From an uncultured Porphyromonadaceae bacterium (GTDB taxonomy: Bacteria; Bacteroidota; Bacteroidia; Bacteroidales; Muribaculaceae), in contig CANRWW010000001.1 in assembly GCA_947643665.1 (NCBI GenBank), positions 1 to 64,000 of the forward strand: a stretch of 64,000 bases of DNA, in the 5' to 3' direction. This document shows positions 27,125 through 37,163 of the stretch, one piece after another. Positions within the stretch are counted from its first letter, which is position 1. Each line of letters opens with the position of its first letter. The notes under the pieces were generated by a model that saw only the letters and a program-made list of their open reading frames with translations, ran no database searches and was not told the DNA's origin. The position numbers and the translations under genes are program-made.

Positions 27125-28217
27125 GGATCGGGGTATTGTCTGTTTGTGTGCCGCGCTTTTCTGAAATTATGGTGTTGTAAAGTCCTATGTATTCCATGGC
27201 AGTGCGTCTGATGTCATATTTGTCTTTTACCCGCATGTATGCGGCATTTTCGGCAATCCCGAGTTTATGCGCATAATCTGTGATTATCTCTTTTATTTTC
27301 ATAGCGCAATCGGCGGCATCGCCGTTTTTGAAAAATGTGCCATATCCACCGTTTTCTATTATCTCCATGGGGCCGTCGATGTCGCTTACAAGAACCGGCA
27401 CTTTTGCCGCCATGGCTTCGGCAACGGTAAGGCCGAAACCTTCATGGCGCGATGGTTGCAGGAACAGGTCGTAGTCTGCAAGGTGTCTGTAGATATAGTC
27501 ACGGGAACGGTTGCCTAGAAAACGGATGTCTCCTTTGACTCCTTTTTCCGAGATGAGATTTCGCAGGAATTTTTCCGACGCCCCTTCACCGATCAAATCA
27601 AGGCTTATGCGTTCCCCGCTTGGTGCATTGTTGATGATGTCCAGGGCATCAATGGCAATGTCCTGCCCCTTGTTCATATGGTCAAGGCGGCTTACACAGA
27701 CGATTCTGAATTTTGTGCCTTCTTTACGGCTGGCATCGTCGCGCACGGTTATTTCAAACGGTTTTATCCCGTTATGTATTATTTGCGTGGATAGCCCCAT
27801 GCGCTTTGCAAGATCGGCGTTTACACCGGTAGAGATTGCCACATAGCGGTTGATGAATTTGTGTTTCTTGACAGGAGCGCCGAGGCAATGGATTGTTTCC
27901 ACGTATCCGGTTCCTTTTGCCGGTATGGTAAAAGATGATGCTTTTGTCTGGTGGAAATGTACGATATCCGGTTTTGTGGCTCTGAGCTTCCTGTTGTATT
28001 TAAGGTACCACAACGGGTTCTTTGACCCGGAAGGGCGACCGACTTTCACTATGTTGATCTCTTTGGAAAGATTGTCAAGCAGAGACGGTTCATACTGGTT
28101 GTTGATCAGTATCAGAGTTACATTGTGCCCCTGCTGCGACTGGAGTTTCATGATGTCTGAAACCATCAGTTCGGCTCCCCCAGTGTTGAATCCAAAAGAT
28201 ACATGGGTTATATTCAT
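27117..28217 (-). CDS. GT4-family glycosyltransferase
   Basis: The 366-residue cytoplasmic enzyme begins with the GT4 loop FGFNTGGAELMVSDIMKL and has VSRLDHMNKGQDIAIDALDII and the donor site PSRHEGFGLTVAEAMAAKVPVLVSDIDGPMEII. It probably adds one sugar of the exopolysaccharide repeat unit on the lipid carrier. It lies 30 bases after the acyltransferase gene and overlaps the next glycosyltransferase gene. Confidence 0.88.
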   Translation of the reverse strand: MNITHVSFGFNTGGAELMVSDIMKLQSQQGHNVTLILINNQYEPSLLDNLSKEINIVKVGRPSGSKNPLWYLKYNRKLRATKPDIVHFHQTKASSFTIPAKGTGYVETIHCLGAPVKKHKFINRYVAISTGVNADLAKRMGLSTQIIHNGIKPFEITVRDDASRKEGTKFRIVCVSRLDHMNKGQDIAIDALDIINNAPSGERISLDLIGEGASEKFLRNLISEKGVKGDIRFLGNRSRDYIYRHLADYDLFLQPSRHEGFGLTVAEAMAAKVPVLVSDIDGPMEIIENGGYGTFFKNGDAADCAMKIKEIITDYAHKLGIAENAAYMRVKDKYDIRRTAMEYIGLYNTIISEKRGTQTDNTPIHG

Positions 28218-28247
28218 CAGCGACTACGTAATGGTTTGAATGCTTGT

Positions 28248-29291
28248 TTATTGTTTTTTGAGGTTCCTTGCCTGTCTGTCAGCGGCTGTTTCTCCCAATA
28301 GAAAAAGCGATACGGGATTTTTCCGGAGCAGTCTGATCGCCAGCATGCACAGGTATAATACAGCCAGTGACAATAAAGGGGCCACGATCCAGTTGAAGAC
28401 TTCAGAATCCAGATAATCCAGTTTGAAAAAATTGGCCATCACGTTTTCCAGTACGATCACCTGGAGTATGTATATCCCTTTTGTATTCCTGCCTATTTTA
28501 CTCATGATGCCCATACATGGTATCATGGCAGCTTTTCTTGTCAGGAGATCCACACTTGTAAGCACAAAAATGGTGCCTGAGATTCCAATTGCGTAAATAT
28601 AGGCATTATGGAAGAGATAGCCGGGATTTTTTCCTGACAAGAAGTCCATAAGTGGATGAAACCCTCCCGGAATTCCGAAAAATGAAGCGTCCCATCCTGT
28701 TAAAAGAACTATGAACGCAAGGGCGCTGGAGAGCGCTATCGGCAAGGAATGCCGTTGTATTGCCGGAAAAAAATTGCGTAGGGCGATACCGGAAAGGAAG
28801 AAAGGAAACATGCGGTTTACACCGCAATACCCTATGCATTGGCTTATTAATAGCATTGCGGCAAGTGCTGTCCACATATGGCTTCGGAACTGCAATGCCA
28901 CAACATATAGGAAGAAGCAGATGAAAAGGCTTTTAAGAAACCAGAACCACGCTGTAAATCCTGTGATATCGGGTATGCCGTTGCATCCATGCATCATCCA
29001 TCTTATCGCCAGAAGAAGCACGCTCATGGATATGGCAGGCAGCAGGAGTTCAAATCCTTTTTTGAAAAGAAACCGAAACGGAGGATGCCTGTGTGCGTTC
29101 ACTGCGAAAAAACCGGCAATGCTCATAAACAATGGCATATGGAACGCCGATATGAATCTGAAAAGGTAATTGTCCTGTGCCGGCGACTGGAGCAGGTGCT
29201 GTATGGCGTGTCCCCAAAGCACCAGAAAGATTGCCAGACATTTGATTATGTCAAGCGATAATATTCGTTCTTTTTGTGGTTCGTGTGCCAT
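28248..29291 (-). CDS. Membrane acyltransferase (Acyltransferase_3 family)
   Basis: The 347-residue protein has about ten membrane segments and the family start ERILSLDIIKCLAIFLVLWGHAIQHL with the conserved Arg-containing cytoplasmic motif and His, then FRFISAFHMPLFMSIAGFFA. Enzymes of this family acetylate or otherwise acylate sugars of exopolysaccharide or O-antigen. It lies inside the operon between two glycosyltransferases, so the polymer is probably O-acylated. Confidence 0.88.
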   Translation of the reverse strand: MAHEPQKERILSLDIIKCLAIFLVLWGHAIQHLLQSPAQDNYLFRFISAFHMPLFMSIAGFFAVNAHRHPPFRFLFKKGFELLLPAISMSVLLLAIRWMMHGCNGIPDITGFTAWFWFLKSLFICFFLYVVALQFRSHMWTALAAMLLISQCIGYCGVNRMFPFFLSGIALRNFFPAIQRHSLPIALSSALAFIVLLTGWDASFFGIPGGFHPLMDFLSGKNPGYLFHNAYIYAIGISGTIFVLTSVDLLTRKAAMIPCMGIMSKIGRNTKGIYILQVIVLENVMANFFKLDYLDSEVFNWIVAPLLSLAVLYLCMLAIRLLRKNPVSLFLLGETAADRQARNLKKQ

Positions 29292-29309
29292 GTATGCCGG
29301 AGAAGTAAA

Positions 29310-30470
29310 TTATTTGCCAAGCAAATCAGAGATGTAAGCGCCTGTCACGGTGTCTGTTGTAATATGCGGCAGATGCGGGAGGGCGGCAGCGCGCTTTATT
29401 CCGTCGGCGATCTCCTTGGGGGTGAAACCGGTAATGATGCCGTTGGGAAGATGCGACAGTTGGTCGCGTCCTCCAGCCGTATCGGTGGAGACGGCCGGTA
29501 TGCCGAATGTCAGTGCTTCCTGGATGGTGATGCCGTATCCTTCATGTCGCGAAGGTTGCATATATACGTCGGCATGCTTCATGTATGGATAGGGGTTGAT
29601 GCATACCCCGTGGAACTGTACCGCCGCACCAAGCGACAACTCTTCGCTCATTTTGTGGAAACGTGCCTCGTCTGTCCCTCCTCCCACGAAATGCCATATT
29701 ACGTTCATGCCGTCGTCTCTCAGGTTTTTCAATGCAAGCAGTGCCAGATCCTGCCCTTTTTCATGCGATAGGCGACCTACTGTTACCACGTGGGTTTCCC
29801 CATCCTGTTTTTCGAAAGGCACCGGTTCTTCCGCCATCCGTTCTATTGTTTTTCTGGATACCATATTTGGCATCAGCATAGTCCTGTCTGAAAGTTCCGG
29901 AAAAAGATTGTCAAATACTTTTTTGCCCTCCTTTGATACTATGAATATGCGGTTGAATTTGCCATAGCTCTCGCGTATGCTTCTGGGCTTTATGTGGCAA
30001 CGGCTTACGTCGAAGTGTATCCATCCGTATTTCCGGCGGGCTTTCACACGGTTGGCTACATAATAGTCCAGATATTCGCTTGGCCCGTGGAATGAGACGG
30101 CTGCGTCAAAAACCATATCATGCGCCTGGCATCCACGGGTTATATAACCGCAGAAACTGTTCAGCGATTTTTCTTTCTTCGCTTTTGCATAATGCCACAT
30201 GAGCCGTATTGCCTTCAGGGGTGCTCCATGCAGGCTGTTACGTATGAAACCTTTTACCGGATGCTGGCAGAAATGATAGTTGCGTCTCAGTTCATCTATG
30301 CATCCGGTCTTTACATGTGCCGGGATGGTGGGAAGGAAGCCTCCCTCCGGAAATACCAGGTCAAGGTATATATCCCATTCTTCAGGATCAAGGGCATTGA
30401 GAACACCCGAAAGGGCTTTTTCAACCCCTCCGACATTCATAGATGTGGCAACAAACAGTATTGTCTTCAC
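29310..30470 (-). CDS. GT4-family glycosyltransferase
   Basis: The 386-residue enzyme has the loop ATSMNVGGVEKALSGVLNAL at the start, VTVGRLSHEKGQDLALLALKNL in the middle and the donor site PSRHEGYGITIQEALTFGIPAVSTDTAGGRDQL. It overlaps the flippase gene by 4 bases (its start lies inside the end of wzx), which indicates coupled translation. It lies 18 bases before the acyltransferase gene. Confidence 0.88.
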   Translation of the reverse strand: MKTILFVATSMNVGGVEKALSGVLNALDPEEWDIYLDLVFPEGGFLPTIPAHVKTGCIDELRRNYHFCQHPVKGFIRNSLHGAPLKAIRLMWHYAKAKKEKSLNSFCGYITRGCQAHDMVFDAAVSFHGPSEYLDYYVANRVKARRKYGWIHFDVSRCHIKPRSIRESYGKFNRIFIVSKEGKKVFDNLFPELSDRTMLMPNMVSRKTIERMAEEPVPFEKQDGETHVVTVGRLSHEKGQDLALLALKNLRDDGMNVIWHFVGGGTDEARFHKMSEELSLGAAVQFHGVCINPYPYMKHADVYMQPSRHEGYGITIQEALTFGIPAVSTDTAGGRDQLSHLPNGIITGFTPKEIADGIKRAAALPHLPHITTDTVTGAYISDLLGK

Positions 30471-31999
30471 TTGTCTTTTCTCAGTATGCTGTTTATTTTG
30501 TCGTTGACCATAGTCCTTGTGGCGGCATTGATACCGAAGCCGTAGGTAAGTGACACTGTCATGGATGTGGTGAACATGGCTATGAGTATGGCGCGCATGA
30601 ATCCTTGCTCACCAAGCGATTGCAGCCATAGTGCCGCAACGGTGACGCTACCTACTATAAGGAAAGGTACGAAAACTCCGCGGTGCCAGAAACGCCTTAT
30701 GCTAAAACATGGCAACTGTGTCTTCAGTATGACCGTATCGGCAAGAAGCACCATTGTGATGAACACACAGTGCACTAGATAAACAACCGGCGGGTTGCCC
30801 GTGGTCTTAAGCATGAAATACATCGCAGGAAGTTCTATCAGATACAGGGTGCCTGAAATGAAACTGAGGTTCTTGACCTTTCCCGTGGCATGGATGCCTA
30901 TGCATACTGTGACGACAAGCAGTTCGCCGCAGGCTGCGAGAAGGCTGATGCGACAGAACTCCGATGTAAATTCCGGAACTTCCTTTAGCCATAACCCCAG
31001 CATAAAATCCATCTCTATGAACATGGGTACTACGAGCAGTCCCATCAGCAGGAATGAATATCTCGCGCAGTTGTTGAGCAACGTGAGCATTTCGTTGTAG
31101 TTACGCCGGGCGTATTGTTGTATTATCTGTGGACGGAAAGCGGCGGTCACGGCAGATGCGAAACTTGTGACTGTGCCGGAGACGGTGAGGGTAAGGTTGC
31201 CGGCTGCGTTCAGTGGCAGCCCTCCGAAAAGGTTGAGTATGACTATTGTACCTTGTACGCGCCCGGTATAGCATAGATTGCCGTAAATGTCCCAGCCAGA
31301 AAATTTCAGCATGGAGGTGAAAATGTCGCGGTCCGGACGTATAGAAAAATGGCACTCGTTGAAATGCTTCACGCAATATCTCCGGTACAATGCTGCTATC
31401 AGCAGTGACACTCCCAGCATCAATACCGCATATATGATTAGGCTGTCCATCGTCGGGAAAAACACAAGGGACAGGATTACAAGCAATTTCAATACTACAT
31501 TGAGCACCGACATGGAAGCGAATATCCTCATGTGCTCATGTGCCATGACAGAAGCCACATATGGGATCTGTATTATTGATGCCATGGCGGCAAGTATGGA
31601 AAGCTGGTATGTCACATTGGCTGCCCACATTCTTTCCGGAGCTATCACCAACCGTGTGTTTACAAACCACAGGCCCACGGTTTCAGCCAGGATGAGTACT
31701 ATCAAGGCTATGGCGAGATGGATGAGCAACGCATTGCTGAATGTGCGGCGTACGCGATCTTCCGATCCGCACCCCATCTCGTAATTTAGAAACCGCTGGG
31801 TGGCGCCGGCCATTGTGCCGTTGATGAATCCGAGCACGGCCACTATGCCGCCTACAAGGTTGTAGATGGCGTAATTGTCCACACCGAGCGTTTCCAGTAC
31901 GACACGTGCGGTATATAGTGATATGCCTACGGTAAGAAGCATCCGGCCGTAGAGATAGATCGCGTTTTTCGCTATCCTGTGGTTTTCTGCTGCGGTCAT
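30467..31999 (-). CDS. wzx: Wzx-like polysaccharide flippase
   Basis: The 510-residue protein has about twelve to fourteen membrane segments and the MATE/Wzx-type start KNAIYLYGRMLLTVGISLYTARVVLETLGVDNYAIYNLVGGI. In this pathway it would flip the undecaprenyl-linked repeat unit to the periplasm. It overlaps the polymerase gene by 4 bases and the following glycosyltransferase by 4 bases. The assignment rests on topology and context. Confidence 0.85.
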   Translation of the reverse strand: MTAAENHRIAKNAIYLYGRMLLTVGISLYTARVVLETLGVDNYAIYNLVGGIVAVLGFINGTMAGATQRFLNYEMGCGSEDRVRRTFSNALLIHLAIALIVLILAETVGLWFVNTRLVIAPERMWAANVTYQLSILAAMASIIQIPYVASVMAHEHMRIFASMSVLNVVLKLLVILSLVFFPTMDSLIIYAVLMLGVSLLIAALYRRYCVKHFNECHFSIRPDRDIFTSMLKFSGWDIYGNLCYTGRVQGTIVILNLFGGLPLNAAGNLTLTVSGTVTSFASAVTAAFRPQIIQQYARRNYNEMLTLLNNCARYSFLLMGLLVVPMFIEMDFMLGLWLKEVPEFTSEFCRISLLAACGELLVVTVCIGIHATGKVKNLSFISGTLYLIELPAMYFMLKTTGNPPVVYLVHCVFITMVLLADTVILKTQLPCFSIRRFWHRGVFVPFLIVGSVTVAALWLQSLGEQGFMRAILIAMFTTSMTVSLTYGFGINAATRTMVNDKINSILRKDK

Positions 32000-33555
32000 G
32001 CCTGGGTATTATATGGGTCGTTGTATGAAAGGGGCAAGTCTTGGCGTTCGCGTGGTCTGTCGGGACGGTTGCAGAGCAATACTATGCCATATGTAAGTCC
32101 GATCAGATACAGGCTTTGTGCCCGTATGAGTCCTTCGAATCCTCCTATTCCGAACCAGGCGAATGCTATTACCACGCTTAGGAAATAGTTGGCATTACGT
32201 TTTTTGCGCACTGTCATCCACAGCATCACAAAAAATATGATATGCACGGCCAATCCTACCCATCCTATACTGGTGAAAATTTCAAGCGCCGCGATCTCAA
32301 TGCTGTTTGCAACCTCCCAGTTTTCCTCGCTGTACTCCTCAAAATACAAGTCGTTGTATATGATATATTTTGTTGGGGTATTGTCCGGACTGTCAAGGAA
32401 GCCGAAACCTGTGGCCTCCTTGTTTTCGTTGTAAAGCAGTTCGAGTTTTGGTATGGCCTGTGCCATTCGGTTGGTTCCCAATCGTGCCAGGTCCTCTTCG
32501 TCCTGGATATTGAAAATGGATATGATCTGGTCCAATGAGGATTTGATGCGAAGGAAACTATGGACTTCGCTGAATCCCTCTCCACTGGTGCGTGCCGGCA
32601 GGAAAGAGTCCACGAAATACAGCATAGGGAAAAGCACGATTGCCAGAAAGCTCCATTTTATCAGTTGTTTCGCTTTGCCGTGGAAGAGGATGAATACAAA
32701 TATGAACCCGGACATCACTGTGAAAGTGAATGTGGATATCAGGCCTCCGATGATAACTCCCCATTGCCACTTGTTCAACCTGAATGTTTTTATTACCGGT
32801 ATGATGCCAAGGGTGAAAAGATATACCCCCACCGGATATTTCCTGTGGGCTGACAATGACAACGGACGCCATATCAGATGGTCGAATGTGGAAGTGCGGT
32901 TACCCCAGAGATGGGTGGTGGGTTCAAGCACGTTGCCGCTGAAGATGAAACAGTCTATTATATAGAATATCCCGGTCAGAAGTATATAGGGCATCATCCT
33001 GCGCCAGAACATCTTTATATCGAAATCTCGTCCGGCGAACACCAGCAGGGGGATGATAAAATATATTATCGTAAGATAACGCACTATTTTCGGCATCTGT
33101 ATCCTTAGCGACACGATGCTGTAGGTCGATATCATTATGAGCGCGGCGGCATAAAGCACCCATATGGACATTGACCGGTTGAGCAGGTGGTATTTGCGCA
33201 GGGCCAGGTATCCGAACAGCCCTGCTATGAGTATCAACCACTGTGAATGTATGCCCCATGAGGTGAGATTTGCCAGGCCGTAGCCTCCCATGAAGATTGT
33301 GAACATCATCAGGAAGTCATAACGGTCGCTCTTGAAGCGTGCCAGCATTATGAGTGGTGCCAGAAGATACCCCAACGGAAATTGCAGGCCCACCATTGAC
33401 ATGGAGAGCATGAAGGACAGCGGCCATACCCAGTCTTTTTTATCAAGTTGCAGAAGTTCCTTCGTCTGCCCTTTGCCGGCCGACGTAGGAACTTCCGTTT
33501 GGGATGATGAGGTGGTCGCCTCGCTTGTCGTATGCGCTGTGTCTAGCTTCACCAA
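31996..33555 (-). CDS. Wzy-like polysaccharide polymerase
   Basis: The 519-residue protein has a charged N-terminal tail of about 40 residues and about ten to twelve membrane segments. A large periplasmic loop (about 305-420, PARTSGEGFSEVHSFLRIKSSLDQIIS ...) lies before the last segments, as in O-antigen polymerases and ligases. Position between wzc and wzx and the topology support Wzy, which joins repeat units. These proteins have little sequence conservation, so this is inference from context. Confidence 0.72.
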   Translation of the reverse strand: MVKLDTAHTTSEATTSSSQTEVPTSAGKGQTKELLQLDKKDWVWPLSFMLSMSMVGLQFPLGYLLAPLIMLARFKSDRYDFLMMFTIFMGGYGLANLTSWGIHSQWLILIAGLFGYLALRKYHLLNRSMSIWVLYAAALIMISTYSIVSLRIQMPKIVRYLTIIYFIIPLLVFAGRDFDIKMFWRRMMPYILLTGIFYIIDCFIFSGNVLEPTTHLWGNRTSTFDHLIWRPLSLSAHRKYPVGVYLFTLGIIPVIKTFRLNKWQWGVIIGGLISTFTFTVMSGFIFVFILFHGKAKQLIKWSFLAIVLFPMLYFVDSFLPARTSGEGFSEVHSFLRIKSSLDQIISIFNIQDEEDLARLGTNRMAQAIPKLELLYNENKEATGFGFLDSPDNTPTKYIIYNDLYFEEYSEENWEVANSIEIAALEIFTSIGWVGLAVHIIFFVMLWMTVRKKRNANYFLSVVIAFAWFGIGGFEGLIRAQSLYLIGLTYGIVLLCNRPDRPRERQDLPLSYNDPYNTQA

Positions 33556-33580
33556 ATAAATGCTGGTTGCTTGTTACTGA

Positions 33581-35860
33581 TTATTTGTAGCCGTAGCCGT
33601 AACCTTGTTTTGACTGTGTGCCGTTCACCACCACAGAGAGTTTCTTCAGGCGCTTGTCCGCATATATCTTGTTAAGGTATTCAAGATCCGAGATCTGTGA
33701 ATGGTTCACACGGGTCACGAATACCGTGGCGTCGGCGACACGGTTGAGGGAGAAGGTATCTGATACCATTCCTACCGGTGCGGAGTCTATGATGATATAG
33801 TCGTACATTGTGCGCAGTTTTGCGAAAAGCTCATCCACATGGTCGGATGCAAGCAGTTCCGACGGGTTGGGAGGTATGGGACCTGCGACTATTACGTCCA
33901 TGTTCTCCATCGGGGTATTGCGCCGGATGATTTTTTCCAGGCTCATGTCTGGGGTTGACAGGTATTCGGTGAGGCCTGGATTTGGGGCTATGCCCATATA
34001 GTTGGCAAGCTGGGGTTTGCGTATGTCCATGCCGATAAGAAGCACCCGTTTGCCTTTGAGCAATGCCAGTGTGGCGGCAAGGTTGATGGATATGAATGAT
34101 TTTCCCTCTCCTGAGCGTGCCGAGGTCATAAGTACCACTTTGTCATCAACGCTGTTGAGCATGAAGAGCAGGTTGGTGCGGAGCAGACGGAACAGTTCTG
34201 AAGAACTGGAGTTGATTCCGTTGCCCACGGCGATGGCACCTTCGTTTTTCTCGCGGATCTGGCACATCTCCCCAAGGATGGGGGCGTCCACGATTTTCTC
34301 GGCTTCTTCACGTGTCTCGAATTTGTTGCGCAGCAGTTTGCGTGTCCATAAATATATGGGGGGTAGGCATATGCCCATGAAGCCGGCTATAAGCATTATC
34401 ATCATGTTGCCGAGACCGAGTGGTTGGTTGAGCGTATATGCCTCGTCCACGACAATACCCTTTGGCACGGCGTTGGCAAGAAGCATTGAGGTCTCTTCCC
34501 CGCGTTGCAGCAGGAATGTGTACAGGTTCTGTTTTACCAGTTGTTCACGTTTCAGGGTTATATATTCACGTTCCTGTGTCGGGATATTGCCGAGTTTGCT
34601 GTCTGCTTCTTCTCTGCGGTTTCTGATCTCCTTTACGGCAAGGTCTGCCGATACCTGGGCACGGTCCACAGAGGTTATTATGTTATTGCGCATGGCGTCA
34701 ATCTGATCGCTCATTTGCTTGAGCATAGTGTTGTTGGCATTGGCGCTGCTAAGTAGTTCCATGCGTTTGAGCACTATGTTGTTATAGGATTCTATGGCTT
34801 CTGCCATGTCCGGTATTGTTGCCGGCACAAGGGAATATGCATTGGCCGGATTTTTAAGGAATATACCGGTCATACGTATGATTTCTGCCTGTGTCTCCGC
34901 CTCAAGCAATGCTTTTTCCAGTTCCCCTTTCTTTTCGGTGTTGTATTTGAGGTCTATCGCGAGGTCAATTATACCATGGGAACGTTTGTATTCTTCAAGG
35001 GCGATCTCTGAATCGTTGAGGCCTTCGTTAAGGATTACCAGACGGTCTGCGATGAACTGGCTGGTCTTTTCTCCTTGCAGATTCTTCTCGCGGATACCGC
35101 GCATGTTGTAGAGCTTTATCATCTCGTTCAGAATGGCTTCTCCCAGAAGCGTGTTCTTGCAGTCTATGGCAAGCTCTATGGCGTTACTCTTTTTGCTGGC
35201 GATCTCGCAGCTTACGTCAAGGGCAAGCCCTTCGGCTGCTGCATGGTAGCCGGAAAACGAGATGTTGTCGTTGATGGGTTCTCCCGCGATGAAATCTTTG
35301 GTCTTGTCAATGGTGAAGTCGCCGTATTTGGTGTGCATCACTATCGGAAGTGGCTGGTTTTTGACTTCGGCGATTGTTTTGCGTTTGGCTTTAGCCTCTA
35401 CTGACGCCAGGCCTTTTTCATTTACCCTTACTTTGAAAAAAATGCCGGTGCTCAGAGTATCCGGCAACTCTGGTGCGGTTATTACTTCCAGCGGGGCGTT
35501 CGGGTATACGTCAATGCGTTTGAGCAGGCCGCGCTTCACCATGTGGGTCTGGTTGATGCCAAGGTCCTTGACAACATCGCGTAGCAGGGAGTGGGAAGAG
35601 ATCACATATACTTCATCGTCCACGCGTCCTTTGGAGCCAAGCAGGTCGCCAACGGCTCCCATAGCGCTCAACGGGTTTGTGTTGTCCACCTGTATGAGCA
35701 CATTGGCACGTACGCCGTAGGTGCGCTGGCGTGATTTACAGAATATGAAAGCAAGCCCGGCACATACGATCACCGATATCACGAACAGATACCATTTGGA
35801 AACGTATTGCTTTAAAAGTCCTTTTATATCTATTAAGTCTGAATTCTGATCTTTAGCCAT
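33581..35860 (-). CDS. Wzc-like chain-length determinant / BY-kinase
   Basis: The 759-residue inner-membrane protein has a Wzz domain with membrane segments near residues 23-41 and 490-510 around a long periplasmic coiled-coil part, then a cytoplasmic bacterial tyrosine kinase. Walker A is SARSGEGKS (about 580-588), Walker A' LLIGMDIRKP, and Walker B YIIIDSAP (about 688-695). The C-terminus has a Tyr cluster (QGYGYGYK) for autophosphorylation. It controls polymer length and export with the Wza-like protein encoded 17 bases upstream. Confidence 0.93.
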   Translation of the reverse strand: MAKDQNSDLIDIKGLLKQYVSKWYLFVISVIVCAGLAFIFCKSRQRTYGVRANVLIQVDNTNPLSAMGAVGDLLGSKGRVDDEVYVISSHSLLRDVVKDLGINQTHMVKRGLLKRIDVYPNAPLEVITAPELPDTLSTGIFFKVRVNEKGLASVEAKAKRKTIAEVKNQPLPIVMHTKYGDFTIDKTKDFIAGEPINDNISFSGYHAAAEGLALDVSCEIASKKSNAIELAIDCKNTLLGEAILNEMIKLYNMRGIREKNLQGEKTSQFIADRLVILNEGLNDSEIALEEYKRSHGIIDLAIDLKYNTEKKGELEKALLEAETQAEIIRMTGIFLKNPANAYSLVPATIPDMAEAIESYNNIVLKRMELLSSANANNTMLKQMSDQIDAMRNNIITSVDRAQVSADLAVKEIRNRREEADSKLGNIPTQEREYITLKREQLVKQNLYTFLLQRGEETSMLLANAVPKGIVVDEAYTLNQPLGLGNMMIMLIAGFMGICLPPIYLWTRKLLRNKFETREEAEKIVDAPILGEMCQIREKNEGAIAVGNGINSSSSELFRLLRTNLLFMLNSVDDKVVLMTSARSGEGKSFISINLAATLALLKGKRVLLIGMDIRKPQLANYMGIAPNPGLTEYLSTPDMSLEKIIRRNTPMENMDVIVAGPIPPNPSELLASDHVDELFAKLRTMYDYIIIDSAPVGMVSDTFSLNRVADATVFVTRVNHSQISDLEYLNKIYADKRLKKLSVVVNGTQSKQGYGYGYK

Positions 35861-35877
35861 GGATTAAGTCTTACGGG

Positions 35878-36681
35878 TTATTTCACTGTAAGGGCGATTA
35901 CGAGCGATGCGATTACGGATGCTGCGCTTACTATGGTGGATGTCATTGACAGTTTGTAGGAGTTGTCCTGGTTGTAACGGGAGTTCGCCTGGCGTATCTT
36001 GTTCGGTTCCACATATACGTAGTCGTTCTGTTGCAGGTAGTAATAGGGTGATGAGAGGAGGTCTGACGAATTCAGGTTGAGGTGCACGAATTTTCGTTCA
36101 CCGTTTTCCTCCCGTATGAGCAATACGTTTGATCGTTCGCCGTAAGGGGTCAGGTCGCCGGCAGCTGAGAGGGCGTCAAGTATGCTGAAACGGTTGCGGT
36201 TTACTTTTATCGTGGATGGTGTCAGTACTTCTCCGGCCACTACAACTGTGAAGTTCATGAGCTCTACTTTTACAAGAGGATCCTTTACTTCGTCGCTTAT
36301 TTTTTTAGTAAGTTGTTTTTGCAACTGTTCTGTGGTAAGTCCCTCTACATGCAGGAGTCCGAGTACCGGAAAGTTTATGTCGCCGTTACTGTTTACAACG
36401 TATGTCTGTTGTTTTGGCTGTGACGTTATCTCCAATGCCTCGTTTGTCGCGGGATTTGACAGTGGGAGGTTGTAATGTGCCGAAGCAAGCGGTTCGCGTG
36501 AGGTCACGGTTATGAACAGTTCGTCATCAGGTTTTATTGTAGGCATATAGTCTCCGGCTTCTACCGAGCCTTCTTTCACTTGGCTGATGTCTGTGAAATA
36601 TGGCAGCACGGTCTTGGAGGTGTTGCATGAGGCGAGCATGAACACACCGACGCATGCCAGCAATATTGATTTGAGTTTCAT
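35878..36681 (-). CDS. Wza-like polysaccharide export lipoprotein
   Basis: The 267-residue protein has a lipoprotein signal with lipobox LASC (Cys near 19). It then has a Poly_export domain (GDYMPTIKPDDELFITVTSREPLASAHYNLP), SLBB-type repeats (GDINFPVLGLLHVEGLTTEQLQKQLTKKI and VVVAGEVLTPSTIKVNRNRFSILDALSAAGDLTPYGERSNVLLI), and a C-terminal hydrophobic segment. It forms the outer-membrane exit channel. It is the first gene of the exopolysaccharide operon, with a 130-base leader after the -7 box at 36816-36823. Confidence 0.93.
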   Translation of the reverse strand: MKLKSILLACVGVFMLASCNTSKTVLPYFTDISQVKEGSVEAGDYMPTIKPDDELFITVTSREPLASAHYNLPLSNPATNEALEITSQPKQQTYVVNSNGDINFPVLGLLHVEGLTTEQLQKQLTKKISDEVKDPLVKVELMNFTVVVAGEVLTPSTIKVNRNRFSILDALSAAGDLTPYGERSNVLLIREENGERKFVHLNLNSSDLLSSPYYYLQQNDYVYVEPNKIRQANSRYNQDNSYKLSMTSTIVSAASVIASLVIALTVK

Positions 36682-37070
36682 AAGTCAGGTATGTATCAAA
36701 AAATATATGGTTGGACACAAGACAATCATACACAGGCCCGTTTTCGGCACTATGGTCTGAAGCCAACTTTACGTTTTATTAACGTGTCTTAGTGGCGATT
36801 ATTGCCTAGGTTTTACAAAGATACGAATTTTGCTGCAAATCGCATTGTGGTGATCATGAAAAATCTGTGCGGGTTTTATCGTTTTAATGTTGTTCGGGAG
36901 TGGTGGAAAAGGTGGAGACAGTGGGTAAGCCGGTCTTTTACTTGCCAATTTAATGTATGGTTAAACAAATTTTAGGGCACATCCGTTTTAACGAACAGGC
37001 GGCATAGGTGCAAAAGGGGGATTCAGACATAATTTGTTACAAAAAGGCCAACCATATCGGAAAACGGTGA
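36682..37070. other. Divergent intergenic region, exopolysaccharide operon leader
   Basis: No gene is seen here. The right half holds the minus-strand -7 box at 36816-36823, and the left half would be transcribed as a leader of about 130 bases containing a short ACGT-TAATAAA-ACGT hairpin near 36770-36785. No UpxY-type antiterminator gene precedes the operon. Confidence 0.5.
36816..36823 (-). promoter_or_regulatory. -7 box of the exopolysaccharide operon (TATCTTTG on minus strand)
   Basis: The plus strand reads CAAAGATA. It is the only perfect -7 box found upstream of the wza-like gene and probably drives all eight genes down to 26051. It is not flanked by inverted repeats, so it is not an invertible promoter of the Bacteroides fragilis capsule type. 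Confidence 0.55.
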
Positions 37071-37100
37071 TTTGCCGTAAACTTTTTTTGACTACCTTTG
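37071..37100 (+). promoter_or_regulatory. Promoter of pldA (TTTG, 18 bases, TACCTTTG)
   Basis: A -33 TTTG at 37071-37074 and a perfect -7 TACCTTTG at 37093-37100 are separated by 18 bases, a classic Bacteroidetes layout. The start codon is 63 bases downstream. Confidence 0.75.
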
Positions 37101-37163
37101 CCCGCGGTTTTCAACTATTCTACATCGCGTTATAAAACATTATTTTTAGGTTGTCATTGATTT

